A DNA stretch of 64,000 nt from Ruminococcaceae bacterium YAD3003 (GTDB taxonomy: Bacteria > Bacillota > Clostridia > Saccharofermentanales > Saccharofermentanaceae): assembly GCA_900107185.1 (NCBI GenBank), contig FNPA01000007.1, positions 1 to 64,000 on the forward strand, written 5' to 3'. The translations under genes and the position numbers were made by a program. Shown one piece after another: positions 45,236 through 54,190 of the stretch (within the stretch, counting starts at the first letter, position 1; each line of letters opens with the position of its first letter). Below the pieces are notes generated by a model. That model was not told the origin of the DNA. It saw only the letters and a list, made by a program, of their open reading frames with translations, and did no database searches.

Positions 45236-46288
45236 ATGAGTACGATGCTTGGCAAAAATATAAAGACATTCCGTAAGAACAAGGGGCTTACTCAAGAAGA
45301 GCTCGCTGAGCTCCTAAACATCACTCCTCAGGCAGTCAGCAAGTGGGAATCAGAATCAGGCCTTCCCGACGTTTCCATGATCATTCCACTCGCAAAAGTT
45401 CTGGGAGTAACCACAGATGCACTCCTCGGCTATGACAATTTATCCGAGAATGATGAAATAATCCTAAGAGCCAAAGAAACTATGGCGGCTCTCAACAACA
45501 GCGAAGACAGAAGAGAAATGAAGGCTCTTCGCGTATGTGAATATCTCTCAACTGAGACGTCACTTAATCCCGGTTGCTTTGAGATCATTAAGGATTTCGT
45601 TGAGCAGACTGCAAACCTCAGCATGTATGCTGATCCGGTTCTCGAAGGATGCTTTCCTGACGATATGGAGCGCATAGAAAAACTCTATAAGGACGCTGTC
45701 AGAAAAGGTGCTTATCTGATCAGCCACAGTAATGATCAGACTCTTATTGAGAAAACACATTTCGCGATGGCATGGATCTACATTCACGACAAAGATTTCG
45801 ATAATGCCAGAGAGCATATCAATGTCCTGCCAAACATTTCATCTAACCGGATCAGAGAAAAGATCAGCATGGAACTCACCTTCTTTGAGAGTGGTTTTGA
45901 AAAGATGAAAGGTGACATTGCCGGCAACTCAGTCGTACTGTTTAACATGGTTGCCAGCATGCTCGATACCTATGCCCAAAACTACGGATGGTGGAACAAC
46001 GATAAAGATGAAGCATTGGAAATCTGCAACTGGTGCGAAGGAATAATCAAAGCATTCGCCGCAAGAAAAGAAGCTGTTGATATGCACCACTATTTGAGAG
46101 CCAGAAGAAGCATTGTTTTCTTCAAACTGGTTGCACTCAAGAGATTCGGTGATGACAAAGGAGCCGAGGCATTATATGGGGAATTCCAAAAAGAAATACA
46201 GGCCGAAGATCTGACTGACGAACAGAAGGAAGAAATAATTCAGCTGCTTAATAACGATATCGCACACTACGGAAAATACACACCTTAA
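45236..46288 (+). CDS. XRE-family regulator with helical C-terminal domain
   Basis: 350 residues; AGGAGG lies 11 nt before the ATG. Residues 5-65 form the XRE helix-turn-helix (IKTFRKNKGLTQEELAELLN and TPQAVSKWESESGLPDVS). The ~280-residue C-terminal part is all-helical, with acidic and aromatic residues, resembling TPR-like sensor regions of larger XRE proteins. The YwaF-like gene starts 11 nt after it. No ligand is known. Confidence 0.85.
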   Translation: MSTMLGKNIKTFRKNKGLTQEELAELLNITPQAVSKWESESGLPDVSMIIPLAKVLGVTTDALLGYDNLSENDEIILRAKETMAALNNSEDRREMKALRVCEYLSTETSLNPGCFEIIKDFVEQTANLSMYADPVLEGCFPDDMERIEKLYKDAVRKGAYLISHSNDQTLIEKTHFAMAWIYIHDKDFDNAREHINVLPNISSNRIREKISMELTFFESGFEKMKGDIAGNSVVLFNMVASMLDTYAQNYGWWNNDKDEALEICNWCEGIIKAFAARKEAVDMHHYLRARRSIVFFKLVALKRFGDDKGAEALYGEFQKEIQAEDLTDEQKEEIIQLLNNDIAHYGKYTP

Positions 46289-46299
46289 ATTAAAAACTG

Positions 46300-47010
46300 A
46301 TGGACTCATTTGAACGTTTCAGTCCGGAGCACATAGGAACGCTCCTGGTAATCGCAATAGCAATTACAATCGGACTTCTTCTTATACGGAAGGGGTCCGA
46401 TAAGTCTGTTCAAACGTTATCAAGGATACTCCCGGTTATGGTTTTACTAGGTGAGATCATACAGGATATCCTTCTTATCAGAGACGGCGGAAATCTTATA
46501 GAGTTTCTTCCTCTTCACTTATGTAATCTCGGCATATTCGTAAATCTTGCCGCAGCATTTTCGAAAGGAAAAATACAGTCTTTCTTCGCAGAAATATCTG
46601 TCGTTCTGATAATGCCCGGTACTGCCGGTGCACTGATATTCCCTGACTGGACCTACAGACCGTTCTGGTCTTACCTGCCGCTTCTGTGTTTCTTTACCCA
46701 CTCACTACTGCTCTTCATCCCACTGATGTTTCTTGTGATGAAAAAGGCACAGGTTTCATTCAGACACTTCTGGTATTCATATCTGTTCCTGCTCGTGGTA
46801 ACACCACCGATATATCTGTTGGATAAACGAACAGGAGTAAATTACATGTTCCTTCTCTATCCAATAGAATCCACTCCGCTCGAATGGATCAACAACCTGT
46901 TTGGCGGGAACTATTACATACTGGGACTCGGATTACTTGTTACAGTGATCCTTGCTATTGAATATACGATTTACTCAAGTTTCAGGGCAATCAGAACTTC
47001 TTCAAAATGA
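46300..47010 (+). CDS. YwaF/TIGR02206-like membrane protein
   Basis: 236 residues, about six transmembrane segments. The family marks are an N-terminal FSPEHIGTLLVIAI, a conserved EFLPLHLCNLGIF and the later IPDWTYRPFWSYLPLL-like region with PIESTPLEW. These match the YwaF (TIGR02206) family of uncharacterised integral membrane proteins. It is 11 nt below the XRE regulator on one probable message. Its last 20 bases overlap the end of the SLC13-type gene on the other strand. Confidence 0.8.
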   Translation: MDSFERFSPEHIGTLLVIAIAITIGLLLIRKGSDKSVQTLSRILPVMVLLGEIIQDILLIRDGGNLIEFLPLHLCNLGIFVNLAAAFSKGKIQSFFAEISVVLIMPGTAGALIFPDWTYRPFWSYLPLLCFFTHSLLLFIPLMFLVMKKAQVSFRHFWYSYLFLLVVTPPIYLLDKRTGVNYMFLLYPIESTPLEWINNLFGGNYYILGLGLLVTVILAIEYTIYSSFRAIRTSSK

Positions 47011-48103
47011 AGTAGAGACCGAGCAAAACAGCCAGGAAGATGATATTTACGACACTGAAAGCACCGATGTAATTAACAGACTTTTCCTTGGGCTTAGGAA
47101 GAGCTGCATGGAACTTATAAGTAATCAGGCTCGCCATGCTGGCAATAAGCGTGCCGAGGCCGCCCAGATTCGTACCGATAACGAGCGCCTCTCCATTTTC
47201 TGTAAATGCCGATAACAGCAGTGCAGCAGGAACGTTGCTTATTACCTGGGATGAAGCAATTGCCGTGAGCACAGGTGACTTCTCAACAATTGAAGAAACC
47301 GCGTTATATACAACTTCGATTCTGCCCATATTCCCTACGAAAACAAAGAAGAAACAGAATGTAATAAGGAGTGTGTAATCAACACCCTTAAATGATTTCC
47401 TGTCCATAATGAGCATGGCTACGATCATGACAGCGAGAACATAGTAATATTTGACTACTCTTAAAACTACCAAAAGGCTGGCAACAAAGAGCAAGATACA
47501 GATGGCGAGTTTAACGCCTGATATCTTCTTTTCTGTCTCCTGCTTATGCTCGATCTTCATATCCTTGCACAAAACAAATACAGCTATAGTGACAAGAAGC
47601 AGTGAGCACAATGAATAAGGGAGCATCAGCTTAAGGAAGTAACCGATTCCCATCTGATAGTGTGTATAAAGATATATGTTCTGAGGATTGCCTATAGGTG
47701 TCTGCATACTGCCCAGATTGGTAGCAACAGTCATGAGAATCAATGTAAAGGTCAGTGTCCTTCTGTCATCAAATGACTTCATCAGCGCAATTGCGAAAGG
47801 CACCAGTGTAACGAGCGTTACGTCATTGGTAAGGATCATTCCCATAAAGAAAGACAGCCAGACTAATATCAAAGAAACCATTCTGGAGGAATGAACCTTA
47901 GACAGGAGCTTGTTCGTAAGCTTCTCAAAGACTCCGAGCAAAACGAGTTCGCTTACAACGATCATCATGCAGAACAATATGGAAAGGACCCTGAAATCAA
48001 TATAGCCCAGATACTTCATATCCGGGTGGACAAAGAAACAGGATACTATCGCGAGTATCCCGGAAATGAAAAATACAGGGTCTTTTTTGATTCGTTCCAA
48101 CAT
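46991..48103 (-). CDS. SLC13/ArsB-type anion permease
   Basis: 370 residues, about ten to eleven transmembrane helices. The sodium/anion-transporter signatures are FMGMILTNDVTLVTLVPFA and LGSMQTPIGNPQNIY with the GNPQN motif, and a second half repeat VISNVPAALLL. These are typical of citrate-type, arsenite-type and dicarboxylate permeases; the substrate cannot be told. A clear ribosome site is not visible before the ATG, so the start is tentative. Confidence 0.8.
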   Translation of the reverse strand: MLERIKKDPVFFISGILAIVSCFFVHPDMKYLGYIDFRVLSILFCMMIVVSELVLLGVFEKLTNKLLSKVHSSRMVSLILVWLSFFMGMILTNDVTLVTLVPFAIALMKSFDDRRTLTFTLILMTVATNLGSMQTPIGNPQNIYLYTHYQMGIGYFLKLMLPYSLCSLLLVTIAVFVLCKDMKIEHKQETEKKISGVKLAICILLFVASLLVVLRVVKYYYVLAVMIVAMLIMDRKSFKGVDYTLLITFCFFFVFVGNMGRIEVVYNAVSSIVEKSPVLTAIASSQVISNVPAALLLSAFTENGEALVIGTNLGGLGTLIASMASLITYKFHAALPKPKEKSVNYIGAFSVVNIIFLAVLLGLYFILKKF

Positions 48104-48175
48104 AGCGAACAGATTTTACACCCAAAAGAACAAGGGAGAAGATTAAATATCTGCACAAAAATATCTAATTCTTTT

Positions 48176-48204
48176 TTGACCAAATCGAATAATATAAATA
48201 TAAT
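48176..48204 (+). promoter_or_regulatory. Sigma-A promoter of the 48235 lipoprotein
   Basis: TTGACC (48176-48181), exactly 17 bp, then TATAAT (48199-48204). The ATG is 31 nt further with GAAAGGGAT as ribosome site. Confidence 0.75.
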
Positions 48205-48234
48205 GATTAGCAGTTCTTCAGAAAGGGATAGATT

Positions 48235-49278
48235 ATGAAGAAGATTATTGCAACAGTTCTAGTGTTAGCCAATGTAATGACTATGGCCGCATGCACACCT
48301 TTTGATTTTATTACGTCAAATACCACAGAAGAAACCGAAGAAGACGATGATGGCGATAACGACGATGATACTTCTGATACGGAGGCCGCTGTTTTCGAGA
48401 CGGTAGACGACATTGCCACCGCCCTGGCCAAGTGCAATTATGATTCTTTCCAAAGATACTGTGACGGCGATATAGACAAAGTAGCAGAACTCATGCCCGT
48501 TGATGATACAGATTACGATGATGAAAATGCCGAGATGGACAAGGATCTGGTCGTAAGAAACATGATCGCCTCCACCATCACTTATGAGATCGATGAAAAG
48601 AGCTTCAATAAAGGATTCATGGGTTCCACCTGTTCTGTTGATGTAACCTTCTCATATAAAGACTATTACAAGGTTTTGGAGCAGAAGGAATCATTCATCA
48701 ATCCGGGTGATTTCAACGCTATGCTCGAAGAGGTTACAGATACTATCGATACAAAGATTACTCTCGAGTTTAAAAAGCACTACAACGAATACCTCCTCAC
48801 AAACGGTAACGACCTGGCAGTCCTGTACGAATACGAAGATACTGAGCTGAATTATATGCGCAGTCTTTTTGACATGGTCGACAGGATCTACATGACCGGA
48901 CCCGGATGGGATGATGCTACCGACAGTTATTACGACACCAATACTTTCGAGATTGTTCTCGAGTTAAATGAGCAGGCCAGCGAATACATTTGGCAGTATG
49001 TTTACAGAGTCTCTCTCGAGGGTTATCCCAGCTGGACCCACCTTTATACTTCTGATACTGTTACCGACCGTTATCCTACAGAGATCAGGATCACATACAC
49101 TCAGGATGAACTCTTTGCAGATGGTTTCTACTGCATTCTTTTCTATAACTATTATGACGATACGATCATCGGTTATGAATTCGATGTCTACAACACTCAG
49201 GATGGCACACCCGGAACCGATCCTACGGAAACAACAATTAATTATGTTGAACATGATGGTTCAAACGAGGTTACTTAA
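48235..49278 (+). CDS. Lipoprotein with NTF2-like-type domain, paralogue of 1088-2206
   Basis: 347 residues. The lipobox is MAAC (Cys about residue 20), then a strongly acidic linker (EETEEDDDGDNDDDTSD). The first domain (~55-190) matches the repeats of the lipoprotein at 1088-2206: MIASTITYEIDEKS, STCSVDVTFSYKDYYKVLEQ, ITLEFKKHYNEYLL. The last ~150 residues are beta-rich with no known motif. It is driven by a strong promoter at 48176. Function unknown. Confidence 0.7.
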   Translation: MKKIIATVLVLANVMTMAACTPFDFITSNTTEETEEDDDGDNDDDTSDTEAAVFETVDDIATALAKCNYDSFQRYCDGDIDKVAELMPVDDTDYDDENAEMDKDLVVRNMIASTITYEIDEKSFNKGFMGSTCSVDVTFSYKDYYKVLEQKESFINPGDFNAMLEEVTDTIDTKITLEFKKHYNEYLLTNGNDLAVLYEYEDTELNYMRSLFDMVDRIYMTGPGWDDATDSYYDTNTFEIVLELNEQASEYIWQYVYRVSLEGYPSWTHLYTSDTVTDRYPTEIRITYTQDELFADGFYCILFYNYYDDTIIGYEFDVYNTQDGTPGTDPTETTINYVEHDGSNEVT

Positions 49279-49282
49279 TCCG

Positions 49283-49735
49283 ATGCTCGAATACCGAATT
49301 GCAACAAAAGAAGACATTGAGCTCTTAATGAGCACGCGTCTTTTTATGCTCAGAGAAGTTAACAATCTGGACGAAGACTATCAGTATTCAGATGAATTAA
49401 TTGATTCGAGCCGCAAATATTTCCTCGAAGGCGACCAGACTACTGTTCTCGCGTTAGACGATGGTAAACCCGTTGGTTGTGCGAGCATGAGTTATTTCAC
49501 GGTAATGCCTACGTTCTCACATGTCAGCGGTAAGCGTGCTCATCTTATGAACGTATTCACGGATAAGAATTACAGAAGAATGGGCATAGGTAAAACTATG
49601 GTCAACATGCTCATCAAAGATGCATGGAATAAAGGGGCTACGGAAATAAGCCTTGATGCGACTGAATCAGGGCGCCCTCTTTATAAAGCCCTCGGATTTA
49701 ATGAGAACGGTGCATGCATGAACATGACACGCTGA
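49283..49735 (+). CDS. GNAT-family N-acetyltransferase
   Basis: 150 residues from ATG 49283, four nt after the lipoprotein stop, so they may be co-transcribed; the frame is open much further upstream but within the lipoprotein gene. Motifs are LMNVFTDKNYRRMGIGKTMV (R-x-x-G-x-G loop) and RPLYKALGFNENG. An N-terminal YRIATKEDIELLMSTRL is typical of RimI-like enzymes. The substrate is unknown. Confidence 0.85.
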   Translation: MLEYRIATKEDIELLMSTRLFMLREVNNLDEDYQYSDELIDSSRKYFLEGDQTTVLALDDGKPVGCASMSYFTVMPTFSHVSGKRAHLMNVFTDKNYRRMGIGKTMVNMLIKDAWNKGATEISLDATESGRPLYKALGFNENGACMNMTR

Positions 49736-49790
49736 TCAGTAAACACGGCACTTCAGTAACGTTTTTTGCATTTCACCTGTCAATTTTAGC

Positions 49791-49823
49791 CACTTACGTC
49801 ACTTGTCGGGACAACGGCAAGTG
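49791..49823 (+). promoter_or_regulatory. Probable LytTR operator before the plus-strand LytTR gene
   Basis: CACTTACGTCACTT (49791-49804) carries two CACTT half-sites nine bp apart. It overlaps nested dyads TTGTC-GG-GACAA (49803-49814) and CACTTG...CAAGTG (49800-49823). The location 43-75 nt before the LytTR start suggests autoregulation. Confidence 0.4.
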
Positions 49824-49865
49824 CGTGTTGTAAGATTTGCTCATCAAACAGAAAGGAGTTGTGGC

Positions 49866-50303
49866 ATGAAAATCAGTGTTGATATCTCGGCAGAATACAA
49901 AGAGCCATATGCCGTAATCTATACCGATAAAATGACTGAAGACGTCCAGCGCATGATCGATATTTTCAGCACGAATGAAACTCCCATCACTGCTCTGCAA
50001 AACGAAGAGGACATAGTTGTTCTTCAACCTAAAGATATTTACATGGTAAGGGTCGAAGACGGCGAAACAATAGTCTACGGAGCAAGACAACAGTACCGTT
50101 CCAGAAAGAGACTCTACGAGCTCGCAACGCAGTTGGGAAAACAATTCATGCAGATATCCAAATCCACACTTATTAACCTGTCTTATATGGATTGCATAGA
50201 ACCGGGTTTCTCCGGAACCCTTCTGCTCAAAATGAAGAACGGCAGTAAGGATTATGTGTCGAGGAAATATCTGCCTGAATTCAAAAGATACCTTGGATTA
50301 TAA
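49866..50303 (+). CDS. LytTR-domain DNA-binding regulator
   Basis: 145 residues from ATG 49866 (AAAGGAG seven nt upstream). An N-terminal ~45-residue strand-rich part is followed by the LytTR fold: IVVLQPKDIYMVRVEDGETIVYG, FMQISKSTLINLSYMD and GSKDYVSRKYLPEFKR. Without a receiver domain it belongs to the LytTR-plus-membrane-partner type (LRS), in which the DUF3021 protein restrains the regulator. The DUF3021 gene starts 13 nt downstream. Confidence 0.88.
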   Translation: MKISVDISAEYKEPYAVIYTDKMTEDVQRMIDIFSTNETPITALQNEEDIVVLQPKDIYMVRVEDGETIVYGARQQYRSRKRLYELATQLGKQFMQISKSTLINLSYMDCIEPGFSGTLLLKMKNGSKDYVSRKYLPEFKRYLGL

Positions 50304-50316
50304 GGAGGATAGATTT

Positions 50317-50751
50317 ATGAGAAATACATTAAAAGATCTGTTTATGAGCATCTTGGCAAGCATCGGAATGGCAATGACGATCTTCTGCTTAGCAGGAATC
50401 GTTTTCGATATCGGATTTAAGGGAACCTTCACACTCGAGAACTACCAGTTTACAAAGATGGTTATCGGCTGTCTTCTCGTAGGATTAGGCTTCGGAGTAC
50501 CGACAATCGTATACAGGAAGGAAAACCTTCCAATGCCCATCAAGGTAATCATCCACATGGGAATCGGCTGCGCAATCTATACCGCTGTTGCATATGCAGT
50601 AGGCTGGTTTGGCGGATCTGCTACTCCCGTTCAGGGACTCATCATCGGAGCCATCCAGATTGCAGTAGCATTCATCATTTGGTTCTTTTTCATGCTTCAC
50701 TATCGTGCAGAGGCAAAGAGAATGAACGAGAAAATACAGTCTATGAAGTAA
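50317..50751 (+). CDS. DUF3021-family membrane protein, LytTR partner
   Basis: 144 residues from ATG 50317 (GGAGG seven nt upstream). About four transmembrane helices, with IFDIGFKGTF, YQFTKMVIGCLLVGLGFGVPTIVY and MGIGCAIYTAVAYAVGW. The DUF3021 family almost always pairs with LytTR proteins and is thought to hold them inactive until a signal such as membrane stress. A terminator lies 25 nt below the stop. Confidence 0.85.
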   Translation: MRNTLKDLFMSILASIGMAMTIFCLAGIVFDIGFKGTFTLENYQFTKMVIGCLLVGLGFGVPTIVYRKENLPMPIKVIIHMGIGCAIYTAVAYAVGWFGGSATPVQGLIIGAIQIAVAFIIWFFFMLHYRAEAKRMNEKIQSMK

Positions 50752-50775
50752 GGGATTGAGAACAGATTAACGGAT

Positions 50776-50810
50776 GGGGCTGCCTCAGTAAAACGGGGCA
50801 GCCTTATTCT
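50776..50810 (+). terminator. Rho-independent terminator after the plus-strand LytTR pair
   Basis: GGCTGCC (50778-50784) pairs with GGCAGCC (50797-50803), followed by TTATTCT. Confidence 0.75.
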
Positions 50811-50829
50811 ATGATCGGGCTCCCTTACA

Positions 50830-50851
50830 GCTGCGTAACAATGTTACATCC
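50830..50851. repeat. 22-nt palindrome-bearing motif, copy 1
   Basis: GCTGCGTAACAATGTTACATCC. The core GTAACAATGTTAC is a perfect dyad. It matches 61971-61992 in 21 of 22 positions. Its role is unknown; an operator is a simple idea, but this copy lies between converging genes. Confidence 0.5.
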
Positions 50852-50991
50852 GCTCAACCGCTTTGGGTTTCGGTGCACCAGAGATGACGGGGATTTTCAT
50901 TCCTTGCAGACAATCATCGTACGATTTTCTTACTCAAAATGCATTGATTCATGTTCTGAAAAAGCACGTCCCAAACACGAGTGCATTTTTT

Positions 50992-51092
50992 CTGGCGTTT
51001 TTGAACGGTTTTCCGCCAGGTTTTACGCCATTTTGCTTAAATTGGCGTTTTTCCTGGCGTTTTCTTTCGCGATGACGCCCGAAAAAACGCCA
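50992..51092. repeat. Tandem array of three GGCG-type hairpins
   Basis: Three successive stems: CTGGCG/CGCCAG (50992-50997, 51014-51019), ACGCCA/TGGCGT (51025-51030, 51043-51048) and TGGCGTTTT/AAAACGCCA (51055-51063, 51084-51092). All are built from TGGCGTTTT-like units in both orientations. The element sits between two convergent terminators. It could be a REP-like repeat or a small structured RNA; no promoter was seen. Confidence 0.5.
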
Positions 51093-51140
51093 TTTCCGTG
51101 AGTGTATAAGCCGGGAGTATTCGAAATGAGTTAATAACAG

Positions 51141-51186
51141 GAATAAAAATGCCTGCCAAAAAGCGGTTTAGCAATTTGACAGGCAT
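51141..51186 (-). terminator. Rho-independent terminator after the ABC exporter
   Basis: ATGCCTGCCAAA (51149-51160) pairs with TTTGACAGGCAT (51175-51186) with one internal mismatch; the minus-strand tail is TTTTTATT. Confidence 0.8.
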
Positions 51187-51204
51187 CGTTTTAAATTAAA
51201 CCAA

Positions 51205-52899
51205 TTACTTTCTTCTCAGGAACAGCGGTAACAGGAGTGATACCAGGAAACCAATCGCTGCGTTTATCACACAACCGATAAACAGAGTAAGCGTTAACTG
51301 GTGAAATATCATACCAAGAATTACTGCTACTGCAGAAGGGCCGAGACCCATGTACAGGAAGATCATCTGAATGATGGTCTTAAGTGTTTTCGCTGATTCA
51401 CCGGGAATCGAGAGAGCAATAAATGTTCCGACTGTTGTTGCAAAGAAGCTGATCGATAAGATGAACAGGAACCATGCAATGATCGTAACAGGGTTTGTTC
51501 CCAGGATAACTCCGGAGAGGACCATAGGTAAGAGCAGATCGATTGCTGTTACCGTAAGACAGCCCAGGAGCGAATAAATGATCTTCGAATAATCCTTTGC
51601 CGGAATAAGGGCGAAGAATTCACGTGAAGTATCTTCTCTGATCGGGTCACCCAACGTGCGGTAGAAAACCATTATGCCGAGTGCAGCCGCAGGGACAATG
51701 AAACCGTCACCGGTTGTAAGATATACACGCGAAAGATATGCTGCGATACCTGCAACCAGCGTATAGACGATCATGGTCGTAGAGAAAATCTTAAGCTTTG
51801 CAAATCTGAATCTGTTAAATACAGCCTTATAGAAGAATACATTCGCTCCGCTGCCGTAATGGAAACCTTCACGGTCAAGAGAACCCTTGCGCTCTTTGGA
51901 ACGGACAACGGTTGCACCATTTGTTGATCTCCTGGCATTCTCGATCTGCTCTGCCTTCTTCTCTGCAGCAAACATAGCATCCTCATAGAAATCAGCCTTC
52001 ACCTTCCAAATGAAGATGATGATAAGAATGCAGGCAACAACGAAGAGTCCGAGATAGAGCAGTGAGAGTTTGATGTCACCAGTAACTGCATAGTAAGAGA
52101 TTCCTCTGAGCCATCCCCAGAAAGGTACCCAGTGTGTTTTAGGATTTGCAAAATAACCGACTAATCCGGGTATGAGCTCCTTCTTACCGATAGTTACATA
52201 TGCAACGAAACCAAGTCCGATAAGACCGTATGCACCTATAAGAACCTTGTTGATATTTTCTGTTCCGTTCTTAACCTTTGAAGCAATAGTATAGAAAGCA
52301 ACCTGGATCAATGTGCTGATAACAAGAGAGAGCATATAAACGATTACGCAGGATACTGCTCCCCACAATCCGAGCTTCGCGTTATACATCAGATTAGGTA
52401 TCTGATAGAGCATAAACAAAGAGAAGAACAGGGATGTTCCGAGAGAAGATAGCAATCTGAACATCAGTACAGTCTGTGGTCTCATCGGTGATGCAAAAAG
52501 CATAGGAACATCAGCAGGCATAAATATTTTGCCTGAGCTCTTTGAGTTATAAACATTGGTTGCGAGGATTAAAAGGAATAATGCTGAAATAGCAAAATCA
52601 ACAATGACTTCTTTGCTGATATTATATTTCTTGAAGAATTCCTTAAAAGTTCCCCGGTCCACCTCAAATTCAGCGACAACATCGCCATTCTCATCAGATA
52701 CGACTACATCTCCATCGTCAACTTCGGTAACAGAAGTATCCTGCTCTTTGCCAGACTGGATATTGTCGACCACAGCGGTAATACCGCCGATCAGACCGAA
52801 GCAGATTATCATAACTACGATAATCGCTACCCATGTCTTCATCAGCTTCTTAATCGTGTTAAGAAGAGAATGCGTAGCGTAATATAAAAAGGCTCTCAT
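51205..52899 (-). CDS. ABC-type exporter permease
   Basis: 564 residues with about ten to twelve transmembrane helices, an extracytoplasmic loop (res 55-90) rich in Asp/Val and a charged internal loop (KAEQIENARRSTNGATVV). LFASPMRPQTVLMFRLL and GDPIREDTSREFFALIPAKDY are typical of the putative ABC_export family (Pfam ABC_export). It overlaps the ATPase by four bases. The cargo is unknown; such exporters in LytTR operons often move peptides or lipid-acting compounds. Confidence 0.8.
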   Translation of the reverse strand: MRAFLYYATHSLLNTIKKLMKTWVAIIVVMIICFGLIGGITAVVDNIQSGKEQDTSVTEVDDGDVVVSDENGDVVAEFEVDRGTFKEFFKKYNISKEVIVDFAISALFLLILATNVYNSKSSGKIFMPADVPMLFASPMRPQTVLMFRLLSSLGTSLFFSLFMLYQIPNLMYNAKLGLWGAVSCVIVYMLSLVISTLIQVAFYTIASKVKNGTENINKVLIGAYGLIGLGFVAYVTIGKKELIPGLVGYFANPKTHWVPFWGWLRGISYYAVTGDIKLSLLYLGLFVVACILIIIFIWKVKADFYEDAMFAAEKKAEQIENARRSTNGATVVRSKERKGSLDREGFHYGSGANVFFYKAVFNRFRFAKLKIFSTTMIVYTLVAGIAAYLSRVYLTTGDGFIVPAAALGIMVFYRTLGDPIREDTSREFFALIPAKDYSKIIYSLLGCLTVTAIDLLLPMVLSGVILGTNPVTIIAWFLFILSISFFATTVGTFIALSIPGESAKTLKTIIQMIFLYMGLGPSAVAVILGMIFHQLTLTLFIGCVINAAIGFLVSLLLPLFLRRK

Positions 52900-53645
52900 T
52901 TTTCTACCTCGCCTGCATCCTCTTTAACTTCACTGACAGATTCTTTCTCAATACCTTCAGTAACTTCGAAGAATACATCTTCCAAAGTCTTACCGCTGGC
53001 ATCTACTTCAGATCTCGTTACGTTTGCACAGATCTTACCACCCTGCATGATGATCGTTCTGTCCCAGAGCATATCTACACTGTCGATGATGTGTGTACTG
53101 ATGAATAAAGTTTTACCGGCCTTACGCATCTCTTCGATATAATTCTTCAATTCCTTGATTGCATGAGGATCAAGACCCAACATAGGCTCATCGAGAAGGA
53201 TGATATCAGGATCCGGCAAAAGGCCTAAACAGAGATTAAGTTTCTGCTGCATACCCTTTGAGAGTTCATCACCAAACTTCTTACGCTTGTCATTAAGTTC
53301 GAAACGCTCGAGAAGCATATCGATGCGCTCCTTGTAATCAGTGAGCTTATAAGCTCTGGCAATAAACTCCATGTGCTCTATAACAGTGAGCGTTGAATAG
53401 AGCGAAGGCATCTCAGGAATATATCCCAGGAGCTTACGAGCCTCAGGAGTCTTGTTATTGATTCCGTTAACTGTGATGGAACCTTCGTACTTCAGAAAAC
53501 CGATGATCGATTTGATGATCGTACTCTTACCTGCACCGTTAGGTCCCAAAAGGACTGTTAATGAGCCGGGTTCGAGTGTGAAAGAAACATCATTGCATGC
53601 AAGGTTCTTACCGTAACGCTTCGTTACGTTTTTGACTTCTAACAT
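52896..53645 (-). CDS. ABC transporter ATP-binding protein
   Basis: 249 residues. Walker A is LGPNGAGKST, the signature is LSKGM (a variant of LSGGQ), and Walker B is DIILLDEPMLGLDP, with His in ISTHI as switch. The fold is of the two-gene ABC-2-type exporter group. It is coupled by four bases to the permease at 52899 and lies 100 nt below the LytTR membrane partner at 53746. Confidence 0.9.
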   Translation of the reverse strand: MLEVKNVTKRYGKNLACNDVSFTLEPGSLTVLLGPNGAGKSTIIKSIIGFLKYEGSITVNGINNKTPEARKLLGYIPEMPSLYSTLTVIEHMEFIARAYKLTDYKERIDMLLERFELNDKRKKFGDELSKGMQQKLNLCLGLLPDPDIILLDEPMLGLDPHAIKELKNYIEEMRKAGKTLFISTHIIDSVDMLWDRTIIMQGGKICANVTRSEVDASGKTLEDVFFEVTEGIEKESVSEVKEDAGEVEK

Positions 53646-53745
53646 ATTTAATTACCCCCAAATCCTGGTGATTAATTCACCGATACATATTTTGCCATTC
53701 AGACAGTCATTTATCAATATAAATCGTATTGGCGGCAAGCACTAA

Positions 53746-54189
53746 TCAATTCGTATTCCTGGAGTTGTACTCCATTAATTTTGCCGTATAAGTTTTCGCG
53801 CGTTTGCGCATAACGAGAAGATCGATAAGTATTGAGATCACATAGAAAGCGACGATTATTATGCCAAGTATTGACCACAAACGAATCGTTCCCGCGCCTG
53901 AGAAGATATTCATCCAATAAAACATCAGGATCTCAACAGGCACAAACAACAGGAAGAATATTGTGAGGCTGAAAATGAATCCTCTCTTCTTCATTATTTT
54001 CGTGAAGAACGCGAAAACAAAACATGCCGAACCCCAAGCGCAGAGCGCCAAAACCTTCAAAAGGAATTCAAATGTCACACCCGTATTTGAGAACAGATAT
54101 CCGGTCAGTGCACAACTGAAGACCAGCCACGCATATGAGAATGCCAATGCGTTTCTGAAATACACCAATAACTTCTTAATGTCTTCCAT
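53746..54189 (-). CDS. DUF3021-like membrane protein, LytTR partner
   Basis: 147 residues, about four transmembrane helices (YAWLVFSCALTGYLFSNTG, VLALCAWGSACFVFAFF, IFSLTIFFLLFVPVEILMFYW, LGIIIVAFYVISILIDLL). It starts one base after the LytTR stop and ends in a short basic tail. Position and topology match DUF3021-type partners even though sequence similarity to the 50317 protein is low. Confidence 0.75.
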   Translation of the reverse strand: MEDIKKLLVYFRNALAFSYAWLVFSCALTGYLFSNTGVTFEFLLKVLALCAWGSACFVFAFFTKIMKKRGFIFSLTIFFLLFVPVEILMFYWMNIFSGAGTIRLWSILGIIIVAFYVISILIDLLVMRKRAKTYTAKLMEYNSRNTN

Positions 54190-54190
54190 A

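Larger units (their letters stand above)
50811..51204. other. Gene-free stretch between convergent terminators, with palindrome and hairpin array
   Basis: About 390 bases between the plus-strand and minus-strand terminators. No convincing gene is seen; one plus-strand frame (50811-51101) has unlikely composition. It holds a palindromic motif shared with 61971-61992 and a tandem set of three GGCG hairpins (both listed separately), plus the terminator of the ABC permease. Confidence 0.6.

Noticed and set aside
50811-51101. Plus-strand open frame of 96 codons
   Set aside because: It crosses the palindrome and the hairpin array, has no ribosome site, and its composition is unlike a protein.
53746-53775. 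GGAGTTGTACTCC dyad as an operator
   Set aside because: It lies inside the coding end of the DUF3021-like gene and has no promoter beside it.
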